This document shows positions 42,298 through 53,362 of a stretch of 57,935 nt of DNA, piece after piece (position 1 is the stretch's first letter; every line of letters begins with the position of its first letter). The notes beneath the pieces are model-generated. The model had not been told where the DNA came from. It ran no database searches and worked only from the letters and a program-made list of their open reading frames with translations. The stretch covers positions 1 to 57,935 of the forward strand of contig SSNU01000079.1 of the NCBI GenBank assembly GCA_012064415.1, given 5' to 3'. Source of the DNA: Gyrodactylus bullatarudis (Eukaryota > Platyhelminthes > Monogenea > Gyrodactylidea > Gyrodactylidae). The translations under genes and the position numbers were made by a program.

Positions 42298-43605
42298 TAA
42301 AAAAACCACTCTTATTTATAGAACTAAGAATTACAGATTGATTCGACTGAGTGTATATTTTATAGGTTAAAATAAAAAATAGAATTAAAAGGTAAAAATT
42401 AGGGTAGTACAATTCCTCTGAACTTTTGCTTATTTGATAGAGATATAAATTTTGAGAGAAAAATTCTTTTGAATAAAATTTTTTCAAAATCTCATTTTAA
42501 ATTATAGTTTTTTTAAATACGCGCCAACAAATTTTGAATGAAATTTTCTCCTATAAATGATAAGATACAAGTTTTTGAGCAATCCGTATGACTTTTCGGA
42601 TGGGAAATATTCTGATATCCTCATCCTTTTCTGAGAATTCTAATGAGTCTTAAAGAATTTATGGATATCAAAATGATAAAATTTTTGAATTTAATTTATG
42701 ATAAATCTTCTTTTCTATCTAAAAGACGCTTTTACAACTTTTCAAATCAAGTTGTTAGGGGGAAAAAATACTTTGTATTATTATCCTAGTAAAGATCCCT
42801 TACTAATGATTCATTACTAATGAATATCAAAGTTTGTCTGAAGAGTCTATCAAGTTTTAATCGAGATATTCATCCTCCATCATTGCAATGTCAGAAGTTT
42901 CTTTAATCCTAGATTTATGAACCAAGTTTTCTTTATTTGTGTATTTCTTCAAGTATAAATCAAAATGATTTTTATAGAAAAAAAGTACTGTCTATGAAAT
43001 AAGAAAACATTTAAAACTTTATTCTCTATAGTATAGAGTGCAGAGGAAATAAATTCTCATTAGATATTTCAAGTTTGACAAATGTCAAGTTATGTATCAG
43101 AATAATTCACCTCAAGTCATCGTAAATCAGGCCTTCTTCTTCATCTTCTTCTCAAGGTGTTCTCTCTCATGCATAAATAGATTGAGCATTAAACGAGTTT
43201 ACTTCGTTCAAAACTTGGTGCTATGCAAAAGACTTGGAAAAAACGCTCTAAATTTGAAAATTTTCACAATTTTGTTTATCTTATTCCAGAAGCATGGAAA
43301 GGTATTTTGAAGCGAAATTTGGTGGGATTATATTTAAATACTTGAAGATTAGTTTTATCATATCGTTGGGCGATTTAAGTAATTTTGCAAAATTTCGTCC
43401 AAGTCTAATACAGTACTCCCTCTTTAATAACTGTGTAAAAGTTATCCCCCTAATTTCTACCCCTCAAAAATCTCTTTCGTAAATCGTGACTACTTGTGAG
43501 CAGACATATTTACCCAAAAATAGGCTAAAAATTAATTATCAACTAAATTAATACCTTTCGAAACCTGGCGAAATGTACAGTGTATATATCTCTATAAAAT
43601 ATAAT
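42298..43605. other. Spacer with one family C repeat, no gene seen
   Basis: AT-rich. The best-preserved family C copy lies at 43250-43430. Frames here are short and unrecognised. Confidence 0.35.
43250..43430. repeat. Family C dispersed repeat, copy 3
   Basis: Best-preserved copy: AATTTTCACAATTTTGTTTA, CAGAAGCATGGAAAGGTATT, TATCATATCGTTGGGCGATT, TGCAAAATTTCGTCCAAGTC. Confidence 0.6.
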
Positions 43606-43680
43606 ATAAGAAAGCGATGCCAAGGTTTTCACAAATAAGGCCTTTATTTCGGGCATACTCATCTTCTTTTCTCTGCAAAA
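43606..43680 (-). repeat. Decayed PLE terminal sequence with hammerhead remnant
   Basis: On the minus strand: GATGAGTATGCCCGAAATAA, AGGCCTTATTT, then CTTGGCATCGC. Clearly a copy of the PLE end at 34990-35050, but the first two invariant core nucleotides are changed (AAGATGAG for CTGATGAG). Inactive. Confidence 0.55.
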
Positions 43681-44195
43681 ATGGAAAATTTATCGATATC
43701 TCAGCTCAAAACCCCTTTACAACTGAAAATATTTCTTTTGTTAAATTTCAATTGATGAATATTTCCAGTTATCCGGACGTATATGAAAATGAACGTTTAT
43801 TAATTACATTATGAAATAGAATATTTTACACACTGCACATTGTGAAAGAATGAATCATGAATATTTTTTAGAGTGAGATTTTGAGATTGAATTTTTAATT
43901 TCTAAACCCAAAACATTTTTAGCGTGATGATTAGAATATTGAAAATTTGTGAGGTGAATTAATTTTCCATAAACTTTCTGATGGTGTTCTTTTTAAAACT
44001 ATATCATGTAAAACAAAAAAGTTTTTTGTTTGGCGTAATTCAAGAAAAAAAATTATGCCAGAATATAGAGAAAAATAAGATCTATATGTCTGTCTATTTA
44101 AAATTGAAAATTAATCATTGTGTTCTATTAAATTGATCTGCTGCTAATTCATGATGAAAAATAACTTGTAAGTTTCCCCATGAGCTTTCTTCGAC
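43681..44195. other. Spacer, no gene seen
   Basis: AT-rich, nothing recognised. Confidence 0.35.
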
Positions 44196-44540
44196 TCTGA
44201 TTGGTCCATGCATTTAACGAATGAGAGTAGAGCTAAATTTGCCCTATATAACAGGGGAACGCTGGGATTTTATTTCATCTCTTCTCACTTTACAGGACTT
44301 TTACCTGTGACATGAAAATCTAATCGTTTAGAGAATTGAATGATATGAACCAGATAGATGAATGATTCAGGCAATGAATCTACACCTCATACGGGAATTT
44401 GGTCATACGTAAGGGATTGTCAGCAATTGGAGTTTTATAACCTTGATAACTTTACTTCAAGATCACGTTTTTCGAGGAAAGCCTTGAACACTTACATGGT
44501 GTTGTTTGGCATGATTTCATTTTTAACTAAACCCAGATAG
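44196..44540 (+). promoter_or_regulatory. Candidate promoter (CCAAT and TATA motifs) before a 60-codon frame
   Basis: A CCAAT-type motif TCTGATTGG (44196-44204) is followed about 40 bp later by CCCTATATAACAGGGG, a good TATA-like match inside a palindrome. Then come TTTATTTCATCTCTTCTCAC, a plausible initiation zone, and a 60-codon frame from ATG 44358 (MNDSGNESTPHTGIWSYVRD to SFLTKPR) ending 44538-44540. The peptide is unrecognised. This could be a small gene, a first exon or a retroelement promoter. Confidence 0.3.
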
Positions 44541-46519
44541 TTGATAGTTATAATTTATTCGTCTAAGCCTGAGTGGATTCGTTTTCAACTTATCGACTTA
44601 TTGTGGCTTCTGATGAATATTGAAACTTTTGTTAAGCTAATTTTAAATTCTTCTTTTTAACGATTCAAGTACTATACGTATACTTATAATTTGGAGTTCT
44701 ATTGATAATGTTTCACTATTGAAGCTGGTTATCCGATAGTCTCACATTGAAATTGAAAACTAATCTTACCAAGAGAGAACCAATTATATTTTCTGACATT
44801 TTCAAGTGATAGCACTCTTGTAAATAGAAACTTACCACTCATACAGTATCATTAGTTCTGAGATTCTTTCGGCTTACAATAATGATAAGCCCTCTTTCTT
44901 GTACTTTATTTATTTCTACCCAACAAAAATAAGATTTGTTCGAGAGCCAATCTGTGGTTCAAAGTCCAAAATATTTGGTAGAAACTGAATGTGGCCAAAT
45001 ATTGCAATGTGAATATCCCATTATTAACACTCTCGTGAGGTTCACCCTAAATAGGGCTATTATAATAATTATTAAAAAACTAGGACCCCGGACTACACAG
45101 TAGGCCTGGACAAAATTTACCAAAATAACTAAAATCGCCCATCGATATGATTAATTTAATTACAGTATTTTAATTAAGTTTCGCTTCAAGAAAACTTTTT
45201 TATGCTTCTCTGATAAGATAAACAAAATTGTGAAGATATTCAAATAAAAAACGTTTTTAACTTTAACTAATTATTAATAATAATTATAAGATGATTGGTT
45301 TTTATCTACTTATTAGTAGACGGGAAAATCGACTTTCTTAGATGGGATCAAAAAAATCCTTATTGAACAGAATTCCCATTAGAATCTCATTTAGAATTGT
45401 TTTCTCGATTGGCTTTCTCATCGCCTTGAAGATTAAATGAGCTAGTTGTTGGATAGGAAAAATTTGGAATTAAAACATTTCTACTGATTTTAAAGATTTG
45501 TAGCAATTAATTGCTGATATTAAGACAAATAATTTGAATTAATCAAGAAAAGTTGACAGAAATTCTACGAACTATGAAATTTTCGATTATCACGAAAGAA
45601 AATGATCCGAAATTCAGAAATTTGACTTTTTCTTGGAGATTGAAAGTTTCCTTCGTCCAATGAGCATCCAATGTATGGAATTTCTTAATAATAATATCGA
45701 AAAATTGTCCACTAATTTCGTAAAATTACTGTGATTAGCCAAAAGATGTTGTTAAGCCTTTCGGTTCCGAGACTATTTCACAAATTTTATAAAAACCAAA
45801 ATTTAGCTATGAAGATACAAAGTTATTTGGCCAAAAATATTACTAATGCAAGATCACATTGTGGGCTTCAATTTAAACTTTGATTGATCCAGAAACCTAT
45901 CAAACTGGTAGAGTTATGAAGGTTCAAAAGAATTGGAAAATGGACATAAATGTCCATCGGCACGAAGTCGTCTTATTCTAATCTAATATATCCTAATAAA
46001 TATTCCTAAATCTTTTAACTAACATCAAGAAAACAATTTTATCCATGCCATTAGATATCGAGGATTTCCTCATTAGCTAGGAAATTGCTGAAAAAACTGA
46101 TTTCAGAAAACTTTTCCAAATGTTCATCCTAGTTTCATTTCGATAAGTTAGGCAGATTCTAAATTACCATATCACCATTCCCATTTGAACATAATTACAT
46201 CTTTCTTGCCTTACAGATGCAAAAAATGAAAGACGATTTCTTTGATTGCTTTGTCAAATATCTCAGATAATTGTGGGGATATTATCCCTACCAAGTTATT
46301 TTCCTTGCATAGAAATCTTTTGGAACTTCTTGGAAAATACAAATATTGGAGTTATAACAATTATATTCATCCTTCAATATATTTCCTAAGAATTTCCCAT
46401 GAATGGACAATGAACGGGGAACAGATATGTCAGAGGGCCTTATAATGACTCTTGGCCAATAAGGCAAGTTTCTAATACTCATTATTATCAGGAAACTAAA
46501 CCCAAGATGCAAATAATTT
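44541..46519. other. Spacer with one family C repeat, no gene seen
   Basis: AT-rich; a family C copy lies inverted at 45110-45252. Frames at 46242-46445 (plus) and 46288-46512 (minus) overlap each other and show no signature. Confidence 0.35.
45110..45252 (-). repeat. Family C dispersed repeat, copy 4 (inverted)
   Basis: Reverse complement carries TTCACAATTTTGTTTATCTT, GAGAAGCATAAAAAAGTTTT and ATATCGATGGGCGATTTTAG. Confidence 0.55.
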
Positions 46520-47245
46520 TAGATCTAAAGCTTATTGATATGAAGTTGGGAATCTATGATTTTTACAGAAATCTCAATATTTCCATCAAGAATTCAAATT
46601 TCTTAAAGATTTTCTGGAATCCTACTCATGCTGCCCACTTTTACCATTTGAAGAAAAAAATCTAAAAAAAAATTATTTCTATGAAAAATATCGTCATTTT
46701 TCAAATTCCCATTTGGCGCCAAAATCCCATTTTTTCGAACTTTAAGCCGAAAATTTTTGTTGATTTGAAAGTGGAAGGCTGATCGATAGAGTTTTTCAGG
46801 ATCAAGATTAGAAAAGAAAATCAATTCAACTGAATCTGATCTAATGCATAGCCTTAATATCGTTTGGGAGCGGGATTTCGTTTTTATGATCATTTTCACT
46901 ACTTGAAAATCAATGAAATTTCGATAAATCAAAATCTCTCGAAAATGGGATAACTGTTGATAACTTGACGGTGCTAGTCAGCTTTCTTGTCTTATCTTAA
47001 TCCTGAAAAACTCTATCGATCAGCCTTCCACTTTCAAAACAACAAAAATGGGATTTTGGCGCCAAATGGGAATTTGAAAAATGACGATATTTTTCATAGA
47101 AATAATTTTTTTTCAGATTTTTTTTCTTCAAATGGTAAAAGTGGGCAGCATGAGTAAGATTCCAGAAAATCTTTAACAAATTTGAATTCTTGATGAAAAT
47201 ATTGAGATTTCTGTAAAAATCATAACTTCATATCAACAAACTTTA
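46520..47245. mobile_element. Family A foldback element, full length
   Basis: Left end AAAGCTTATTGATATGAAGT, TGGGAATCTATGATTTTTAC; right end returns TGTAAAAATCATAACTTCAT, ATCAACAAAC. Arms of about 260 bp are near-perfect complements, including the NarI-like GGCGCC palindrome and a CATGCTGCCCAC/GTGGGCAGCATG pair. Non-coding. Confidence 0.85.
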
Positions 47246-47499
47246 GATTACAAGAGCCAGTTTTACAGTCTAAGAAAAATTCTTAGACTATCTGTTTGGG
47301 TGGCCTCATAAAACTCAGTTAGTTCTACGTTAATTCTGGTATTTTTTCGACTAAAATTTATAAATACTATATTTTGATCGGCCGATAAGAAATGAGTATT
47401 CTTCATTGAAATTAATTGCATCAAAAACTTTTTATTATTTTGGTAGTGAGGAAAATGCTTAATTCTTATTGGTCGATTAAAAATATATTATTTTTATTT
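47246..47499. other. Short spacer
   Basis: AT-rich; nothing recognised. Confidence 0.35.
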
Positions 47500-47600
47500 G
47501 TTCCTACGTTCAAATCCCAGGTCGAGTCATACTGATGAGTTCAAAAGAGAACGAAAAACGCGTGCATGTCTACCAAAGATGTAAAGATCCATTAGTAAAC
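47500..47600 (+). ncRNA. Hammerhead element fragment: tRNA-like B box plus hammerhead ribozyme
   Basis: GTTCAAATCC (47508-47517) resembles a pol III B box. Fifteen nt later comes CTGATGAG (47532-47539), a four-bp stem II (GTTC with GAAC around AAAAGA), CGAAA plus two extra A, a three-bp stem III (ACG with TGT), and the canonical GUC cleavage triplet ending at 47570. B box followed by hammerhead is the order of the element at 49149-49573. Stem I is poor and the AA insertion is a defect, so it is a decayed copy. Confidence 0.5.
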
Positions 47601-47872
47601 TGTAACATTCAGGGACATTGACTAATCCATTATCAAATAAGATGAACCTGTGGGATATATATTACCTTTGCAACTAGAACCAAATAATTGTAGATAATGT
47701 ACTATAATGTTGATTGATGAGATTTGTTAACTTTCTCCTTAGATCATTGCTGAAACCATCTCCTTTGAAATTAACTTTCATGAAAATTGTGGTCTTTTCA
47801 ACTTCATCTGTGTCCACAAATTTATTAGGATAACTATTTCCCATTAAATACAGCTTAGTGTTCGCAATTTAC

Positions 47873-48182
47873 TCAGGTATTAGGTAATATTTCCTCTAGA
47901 CTTGCTATCCTTATTATCCTCTTTCCAAATTTATGTGAAATGGGACTAAAACTGACATAAAAGACATATTTACCATTGTCAGTATTTTTCTTGAAAATGT
48001 TTCCATCTTCTTTTCTGGTCAATTTCACATCTAAGAAGCTTAAAACATCATTACTTTTCTAAAAATTTAATATTCGAATAAAAAGAGTTCATCTTTAAGA
48101 AAAAAAACATCTCGTTATACTTTAAGCTTCGTCAAAATAAAAGTGTCATCGGCATATCTGATATTGATTAATCTAATTCTTT
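47873..48182 (-). pseudogene. PLE reverse transcriptase remnant (motif C and following)
   Basis: On the minus strand: INIRYADDTFILTKLK with the catalytic DD of motif C; a frame change; YNEMFFFLKMNSFYSNIKF; another change; then SNDVLSFLDVKLTRKEDGNI, the 'LxFLDVxxTRxxDG' block of PLE RTs, and ASLEEILPNT before a stop. The catalytic core is otherwise missing. Sequence differs from the copy at 18.9 kb (YIDDTLLV), so a different PLE lineage. Confidence 0.72.
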
Positions 48183-49148
48183 GCTTTATTATTATTATTA
48201 TTGATTTCTTCACTGACCAGATGATTTTTGAATTTCCTAGAGACGCTAGTCTTCATCGTTTCGTTATTTGCATTTCTATCAACCAAATCAAGTGGTCTTA
48301 ATGAATTATTTCATTATTGTTTTTATAATTTTTCATGGTATCAATATTTTTTACATCAATTAAAAATCTAAACCCACTTGACAAGAAGATGAGAATTTAC
48401 TATTTTTACAAAAAACTCGATATTTTTCCGGATTCAAAGAAAAAAATAATTTTTTTAGTTCTAAATGGAATGAGCTATTTAGTTGTTGATATTCAAAAAA
48501 ATTCAATCTGCCCAAAATTAAGCCAATTTTTTAACTTTTAAACCCAAAATTTTTATCGATTTCGATAATTCGAAAGTTTTCCATGAAACAGTAAAATCTT
48601 CACTACCTCTATGGCCAGAATCGAATTCTTCGTCCAATGTTGATCCCAAAAATCATCACCTAACAGCTTCGAATTATCGAAATCGATAGAAATTTTGGAT
48701 TTTTATGCCATCATTGTTAAATCATTTACTAAATCTGTTAACATACAAAATTCATATAATCTCAGAAACCCCTCTTTTTAAAATCACTATCTTCATATAA
48801 TATGTTTGATAAAAAATATAAAATCTCTGACTGTCATGACCTGACTAACATTAAAACTATAATGTCTCCCATAAGGTCTAAACTTGATTATTCTAAGAGT
48901 ATTCTCTATGCTAATCTTCATTAATCCCAGAATGTTAATGAAATTTCTTGAAAGGCTTATTTATTTCTACAATTCTCATTATACATATTTCACGAACATA
49001 GATTAATCAAATTATTTTATTTTATTTTTGAACCGCCATATTATATCCAGAGATGCTATATTGTATTTATTTTTTTTTACTTTCCTAACTCAATAAAACC
49101 ATACTTTCTAACAAAAAAATGTTGAAAAAGTCGAAATTTGGTCAGATT

Positions 49149-49573
49149 TTAGACATTAAACCTACTAGCTAAGTGTGGTCACTGGTTATTACTATATCCA
49201 TGTGAATCTAACTTGATGGATATTGTCTTCTCACACCTAGATGTTAGAGTTTGGATAAGCAAGTGTCAATTCCATAAGAGAGTCAAATAATATTCAACTC
49301 ACGGTGGCAGATGTATAAGCGTTTCGTCCTAAATAGGACTCGTCAGTACACCATAGCCTGGATTCGAACCCGGGTCTTGTGAGGCAACGCTTCTAACCAC
49401 TAGGCCAGAACCCCCGTTCGTCTCCTATCACTCAACACTACCACAGTATTGACACCACCTACACACTGGTTTTTTTGAATAAGCACAAAGTAGAAATTAC
49501 ATTGTTTTTAGACATTAAACCTACTAGCTAAGTGTGGTCACTGGTTATTACTATATCCTTGTGAATCTAACTA
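49149..49573 (-). mobile_element. Hammerhead-bearing SINE/retrozyme-like element with 65-bp terminal direct repeats
   Basis: Flanked by the 7-bp target duplication TCAGATT (49142-49148 and 49574-49580). The ends, 49149-49213 and 49508-49572, are direct repeats differing at one base (period 359), so the insertion holds about 1.18 units of a 359-nt monomer. On the minus strand the order is: terminal repeat, a pol III-like A box (TGGCCTAGTGGTTAG, 49407-49393), B box (GGTTCGAATCC, 49370-49360), hammerhead (49346-49310), terminal repeat. This layout matches schistosome Sm-alpha-like elements and is reminiscent of retrozymes. No protein is encoded. The near-identical repeats indicate a recent insertion. 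Confidence 0.85.
49296..49362 (-). ncRNA. Hammerhead ribozyme of the SINE-like element
   Basis: On the minus strand: stem I side ATGGTGTA, core CTGACGAG, stem II TCC/GGA with loop TATTTA, CGAAA, stem III beginning ACGC, then ATC as cleavage triplet and TGCCACCGTG closing stem I through about eight bp with one bulged C. The stem II sequence and the CGAAACGC junction match schistosome hammerheads. Stem III has a C-A mismatch where ACGTC would pair, plausibly CpG decay. Confidence 0.78.
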
Positions 49574-51414
49574 TCAGATTGAATTTTTTTCGGAATATTT
49601 TTTGAATATCAACAACTTAGCTCATTCAGTTTTAGAATTCAAAAAAATATTGAGTTTTTTGTAAAAATAGTAAATTCTCATCTTCATATCAACAGTTGAT
49701 AATCAACTAGCTTTATGTCTGACAAAGAAATTTTTTTAGACAAATGTGAACTATTCAAATCTCTATTTGGAGGTCACTAGAATTTTCTTACATTCGAATT
49801 TATGAAAATCTACGTTGAAATTCGAGAATGGCGAATTTTAATAGAAGATTTCTTTTAATTCTATAGAATTCTAGGAATTATTTCTATGATAAAACTACTT
49901 TCTCTGTCATCCATTTCATATCATGTAACGTTTGTGGATGATCAGATAAAGTAAATATTCTGCATAACTCTATCCAAGAAAAAGCCAGACAATGTTATAT
50001 GCAAAAGTACACCAAGAGAATACTTGACAATATTGATTTTATTCTACATAAAATAGGACATTAGAAAAAACATTGAGACCAAATTGTAATTGTATGATGG
50101 AATGACTGGATAGAAAATATATTATTCATCAAGAACTTATCTTTCCAATTGACCTGAATTAAGTTTACCAGGATAGCATTTATTATTATTATTAGAAAGA
50201 ATTACTATTTGCTTAAGGACGGAGAATTCCAAGCTAAAGTCATGTGAAAATAAGGCTAACCTTTCTCGTCTTAGGGTGAAGTTTAAATTTAGAATTTAGC
50301 CGAAAACAACTATTCAACCTGAAGTAGAAAACATAAGATATTCACAGACTAATAATTGAATTCATGACAGGTCTATATTTTGAGAACGTTCGAAATTTGA
50401 AAAAGTATTTTAGTAAGGCTTCAAAAGGATTCTTCAGATCTGGACGAACTGAAATTCTTTAATCAAAAGCGTCATTGACATGCTGAAGAATTTTTTCATT
50501 TCATATTCATTTTTGCATTTTTTCGTTTTTCTATTCTAAACATAAAAAGTCTGTTGAGTTCTAAAAATACTTGCAAAGAGTTCTCAGATTAAACACTCCC
50601 TTATCTCACAGCGATTTTAAGTTACTTCTTGGAGCATTGCTGGGCTTAGACAAGATTCAAGAGCTCCGAAAGTTTTAAAAAGTTAATACTCAAATAAATT
50701 AGCTTCAATTTGATCTATCTCCCACCTTAATTCGAGCGATGGAAGCTTTATTAATCTTCAGTAGTCTATAAAATAGGAAAATGACTATAACTGAGTGTGG
50801 TATAAAAGGGGTAAAAATATACAAGAACGAAATGATTTTGTAAATTCTAACCAACTTTTTCAGAAAGAGCATAAAATTTTTATTTGAAAGTCGAAGAAAA
50901 TATTTAAAAAGGTCTTTTTCATGAAAGATATGACCGTTTAAAGTTAAAATATATGGAGAAAATTAACTCCAAAATCACAAAATTTTCGAAAAAAAACGTA
51001 GCTGGAATGCGCAATTTTTTGTTTTGCGTGACACTCAAGGTATCATTAGATAGGAAATAAAATTTTGATTCTAATGATGCCTAATTAGTTAATTGAATTT
51101 TTTATTTTAATAAAAATTTAATTGTTTGAGATTATATTTTAATTTAAAATTCTCAAATTCGGTTTTTTCAATTTATCTCCAAAACCAAACACAATTTAGA
51201 AAATATAATTACAGATCTAAAATCAGCACAAAATTTCGATCCAGAAAATGTTTGGATCAAGATCCTATTGCAAAATCTTTCTATAAGTATCCTAGTGTGT
51301 TATTAATTTCCCGGAATACGCAATGATCTCAATTCTTATATAATACCTATTCAGAAAAATATTGATTTTTTTCAAAAAAATTATATCCACAGAGGAGATT
51401 CATAGCTGAAGAGT

Positions 51415-51505
51415 AATTAAACCTGTAGAATTCAAATATGTAATCAGGGTCTTCATAAAAGATTGAATGTGAGCCATGATCTGGGATTTTAAGGGTTAAA
51501 ATCTA
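51415..51505 (-). repeat. TTAA-type MITE terminal fragment
   Basis: The minus strand begins TTAACCCTTAAAATCCCAGA and continues CACATTCAATCTTTTATGAA, resembling the fragment at 13026-13110. Other end not found. Confidence 0.5.
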
Positions 51506-52554
51506 ATTCACATTATCATGAATATGAAAAAAAAACTGAAAAAGATTTGATAAGACATAAAAGTTTACTGAAATCAGATTACTGGCAAGAGTTGCTAATT
51601 TGTGGCTTCTTCTATCTCCTATTGATCTGAGGACACGCTATCAAATTAGAGTTATTTTATCAACTTTTTCACACCCCATTTTTTTCAGGCATAAACTCTG
51701 CCTTTGATTTAGAGATAAGGTGAAATTCCTTAATCTCTTCATACACACTCTTGACGCGGCATATTTCCCTTTAAATGATTCATTTTTTCCACTTTTTCAT
51801 TGAATTCATTTTCATAGTCTCTTTGTATTGGTTCAATTCTGTATGCTAGCAAGATCAATGGAACACTCGTACATTATATATATGTTACAAGCATTGGAGG
51901 GTTGACATGTGTATGTTTTACACTCTGCCTAATCGGTTAACTTGTTTTCTATTATTATTAAAAACATACAAACATTTTCCTCTCCAATGATTAATTAACA
52001 ATGAAAATTGAATGTTAATTTATGTATTTTTTTGGAAAATAAACTCTCTACCTATCATTCATCTCTGGGTAGGAATATATGACCTCACTCTTTATTTTTT
52101 GAACGAATTCACATACCAATTCCATTCTTTTTTTTCCAAACAGAACTATACAAATAAATGAATAAAATATCTATGTACCATGATCAGGGGTAGTTTAATA
52201 TGAAAGGGGTGTGTGGGATCTTATACGTGTAAAAGAAGGAGCTCTATATTCCATTGGATGATCATGGCAAACTTTCTTCTCTTTGAATCTAGTGAGGACA
52301 ATAAGTTCATTCAATGCTCATTTGAATAGTCCAATTTCAAAATCCAAGAAAAAAAAGGAGTCTCAAATTGAGAAATTCTCAAGAGAAAATGAATATCCTG
52401 GATATTCCAAGATCTGATCCTTCTTTGTTTCTTCCCTTAATCGTCACTATACACGTGTTGTAATGAGATGCGTAATTTCTTTTGGGACATTGTAACATTT
52501 TTTCAATATCAAGTAAATTTAATCAGAATATATAACCAACCTTTTCCCAAAGCC

Positions 52555-52690
52555 TCTTCCAGACGTTTTGGTACTGCGAGATAGTCAAGTACCTTCTTGA
52601 AGAGGCTTCCTCAGTGGGATGAGACACTTGTAACCTGAACTCTCTTCAATCCACTGAAGAAGGTGCTTAACTATCTCACTACAGAAAAAG
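52555..52690. repeat. Imperfect inverted repeat, possible PLE relic
   Basis: Left arm ACTGCGAGATAGTCAAGTAC, CTTCTTGAAG...CAGTGGGA and right arm TCCACTGAAGAAGGTGCTTA, ACTATCTCACTACAG are inverted with a few mismatches. A second nested pair (AGAGGCTTCC/AGCCTCTTCC) is present. CTGAAGAAGG recalls the arm at 8010, but no hammerhead core is complete. Confidence 0.5.
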
Positions 52691-53189
52691 GTTTTTTATG
52701 TTCCGATCAAGTCTACTTTTACTGATATTTATTCAAGATTTTATTAGATTCCATCATGGAACAAAAATTATTAAAATTATTTTTTCCCCCATATACACGT
52801 TGTCATAACTTGCAAAACAATTGATTATGAAGAAAACACTAAGACGTTGGTCATCTGAAATAAACATGAAAACCGTTCAGTAAATTCAATTCAACGAACA
52901 TGAAGGAATTCAACATGAACTCAACCTTAATTATAGTTTCTAGGCAAAAGAATTAGACTAAATAAAAGAAAAAGAGAGCTTCTTAAGGTTTTAAATATCC
53001 TAGGTTTTTTGAAAAATCTCACACCAAAAGAAGAGTACGAAATTTTTTTCAATTTTTTAAAATTAGTAAAAGTGTACATTCTGAATCAGTTACCAATATT
53101 TTGATACCTTGATGAAAGAATTTTTTTAATTTCTATCAGGGTAATCTAAATGATTTTTATTCTAATCGTAATTTTAATTTCCCTTTAAG

Positions 53190-53362
53190 TGATGAATTAT
53201 ATTATCAGATTTATTACTCTAATAATTCTGATTACTGTAACAATCACTATAATTTTTATAATCCTTATTTTTTAAGAAATACTACACCCCTCTCTCCTCC
53301 TTCTTTTTCTACAGATAGACCAATACAAGCCAGATGACAACATAGTCAGGTAGTTGGCGAAA
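53190..53362. repeat. Family B foldback element, right half
   Basis: Contains GAATTATATTATCAGATTTA, TATAATCCTTATTTTTTAAG, AAATACTACA and TTTTTCTACAGATAGACCAA, matching the right half of the 22.4-kb copy, then ATAGTCAGGTAGTTGGCGA where the terminal motif degenerates. Confidence 0.65.

Larger units (their letters stand above)
48375..49714. mobile_element. Family A foldback element interrupted by the hammerhead element
   Basis: Left arm: ACTTGACAAGAAGATGAGAA through TAGTTGTTGATATTCAAAAA. Right arm: TTTGAATATCAACAACTTAG through TAGTAAATTCTCATCTTCAT to AATCAACTAGC. The arms pair over about 130 bp. Between them lies other sequence plus the 425-bp hammerhead element at 49149-49573, inserted after TCAGATT. 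Confidence 0.72.
49715..53189. other. Long spacer, decayed repeats only
   Basis: About 3.5 kb without recognisable genes. A TTAACCC-type element end lies at 51415-51505 and an inverted repeat at 52555-52690. The plus-strand frame at 51126-51326 is unrecognised. Confidence 0.4.

Noticed and set aside
42835..42880. CTGAAGAG at about 42838 as a hammerhead core
   Set aside because: No GAAA partner at the right distance and no closing stem.
46603..47179. Minus-strand frames of 109 and 60 codons at 46.6-47.2 kb
   Set aside because: They lie inside a palindromic foldback element and mirror each other; not genes.
49360..49407. A tRNA gene on the minus strand
   Set aside because: A and B boxes are good but the arms do not fold as a cloverleaf and the segment is part of a short retroelement with a hammerhead.
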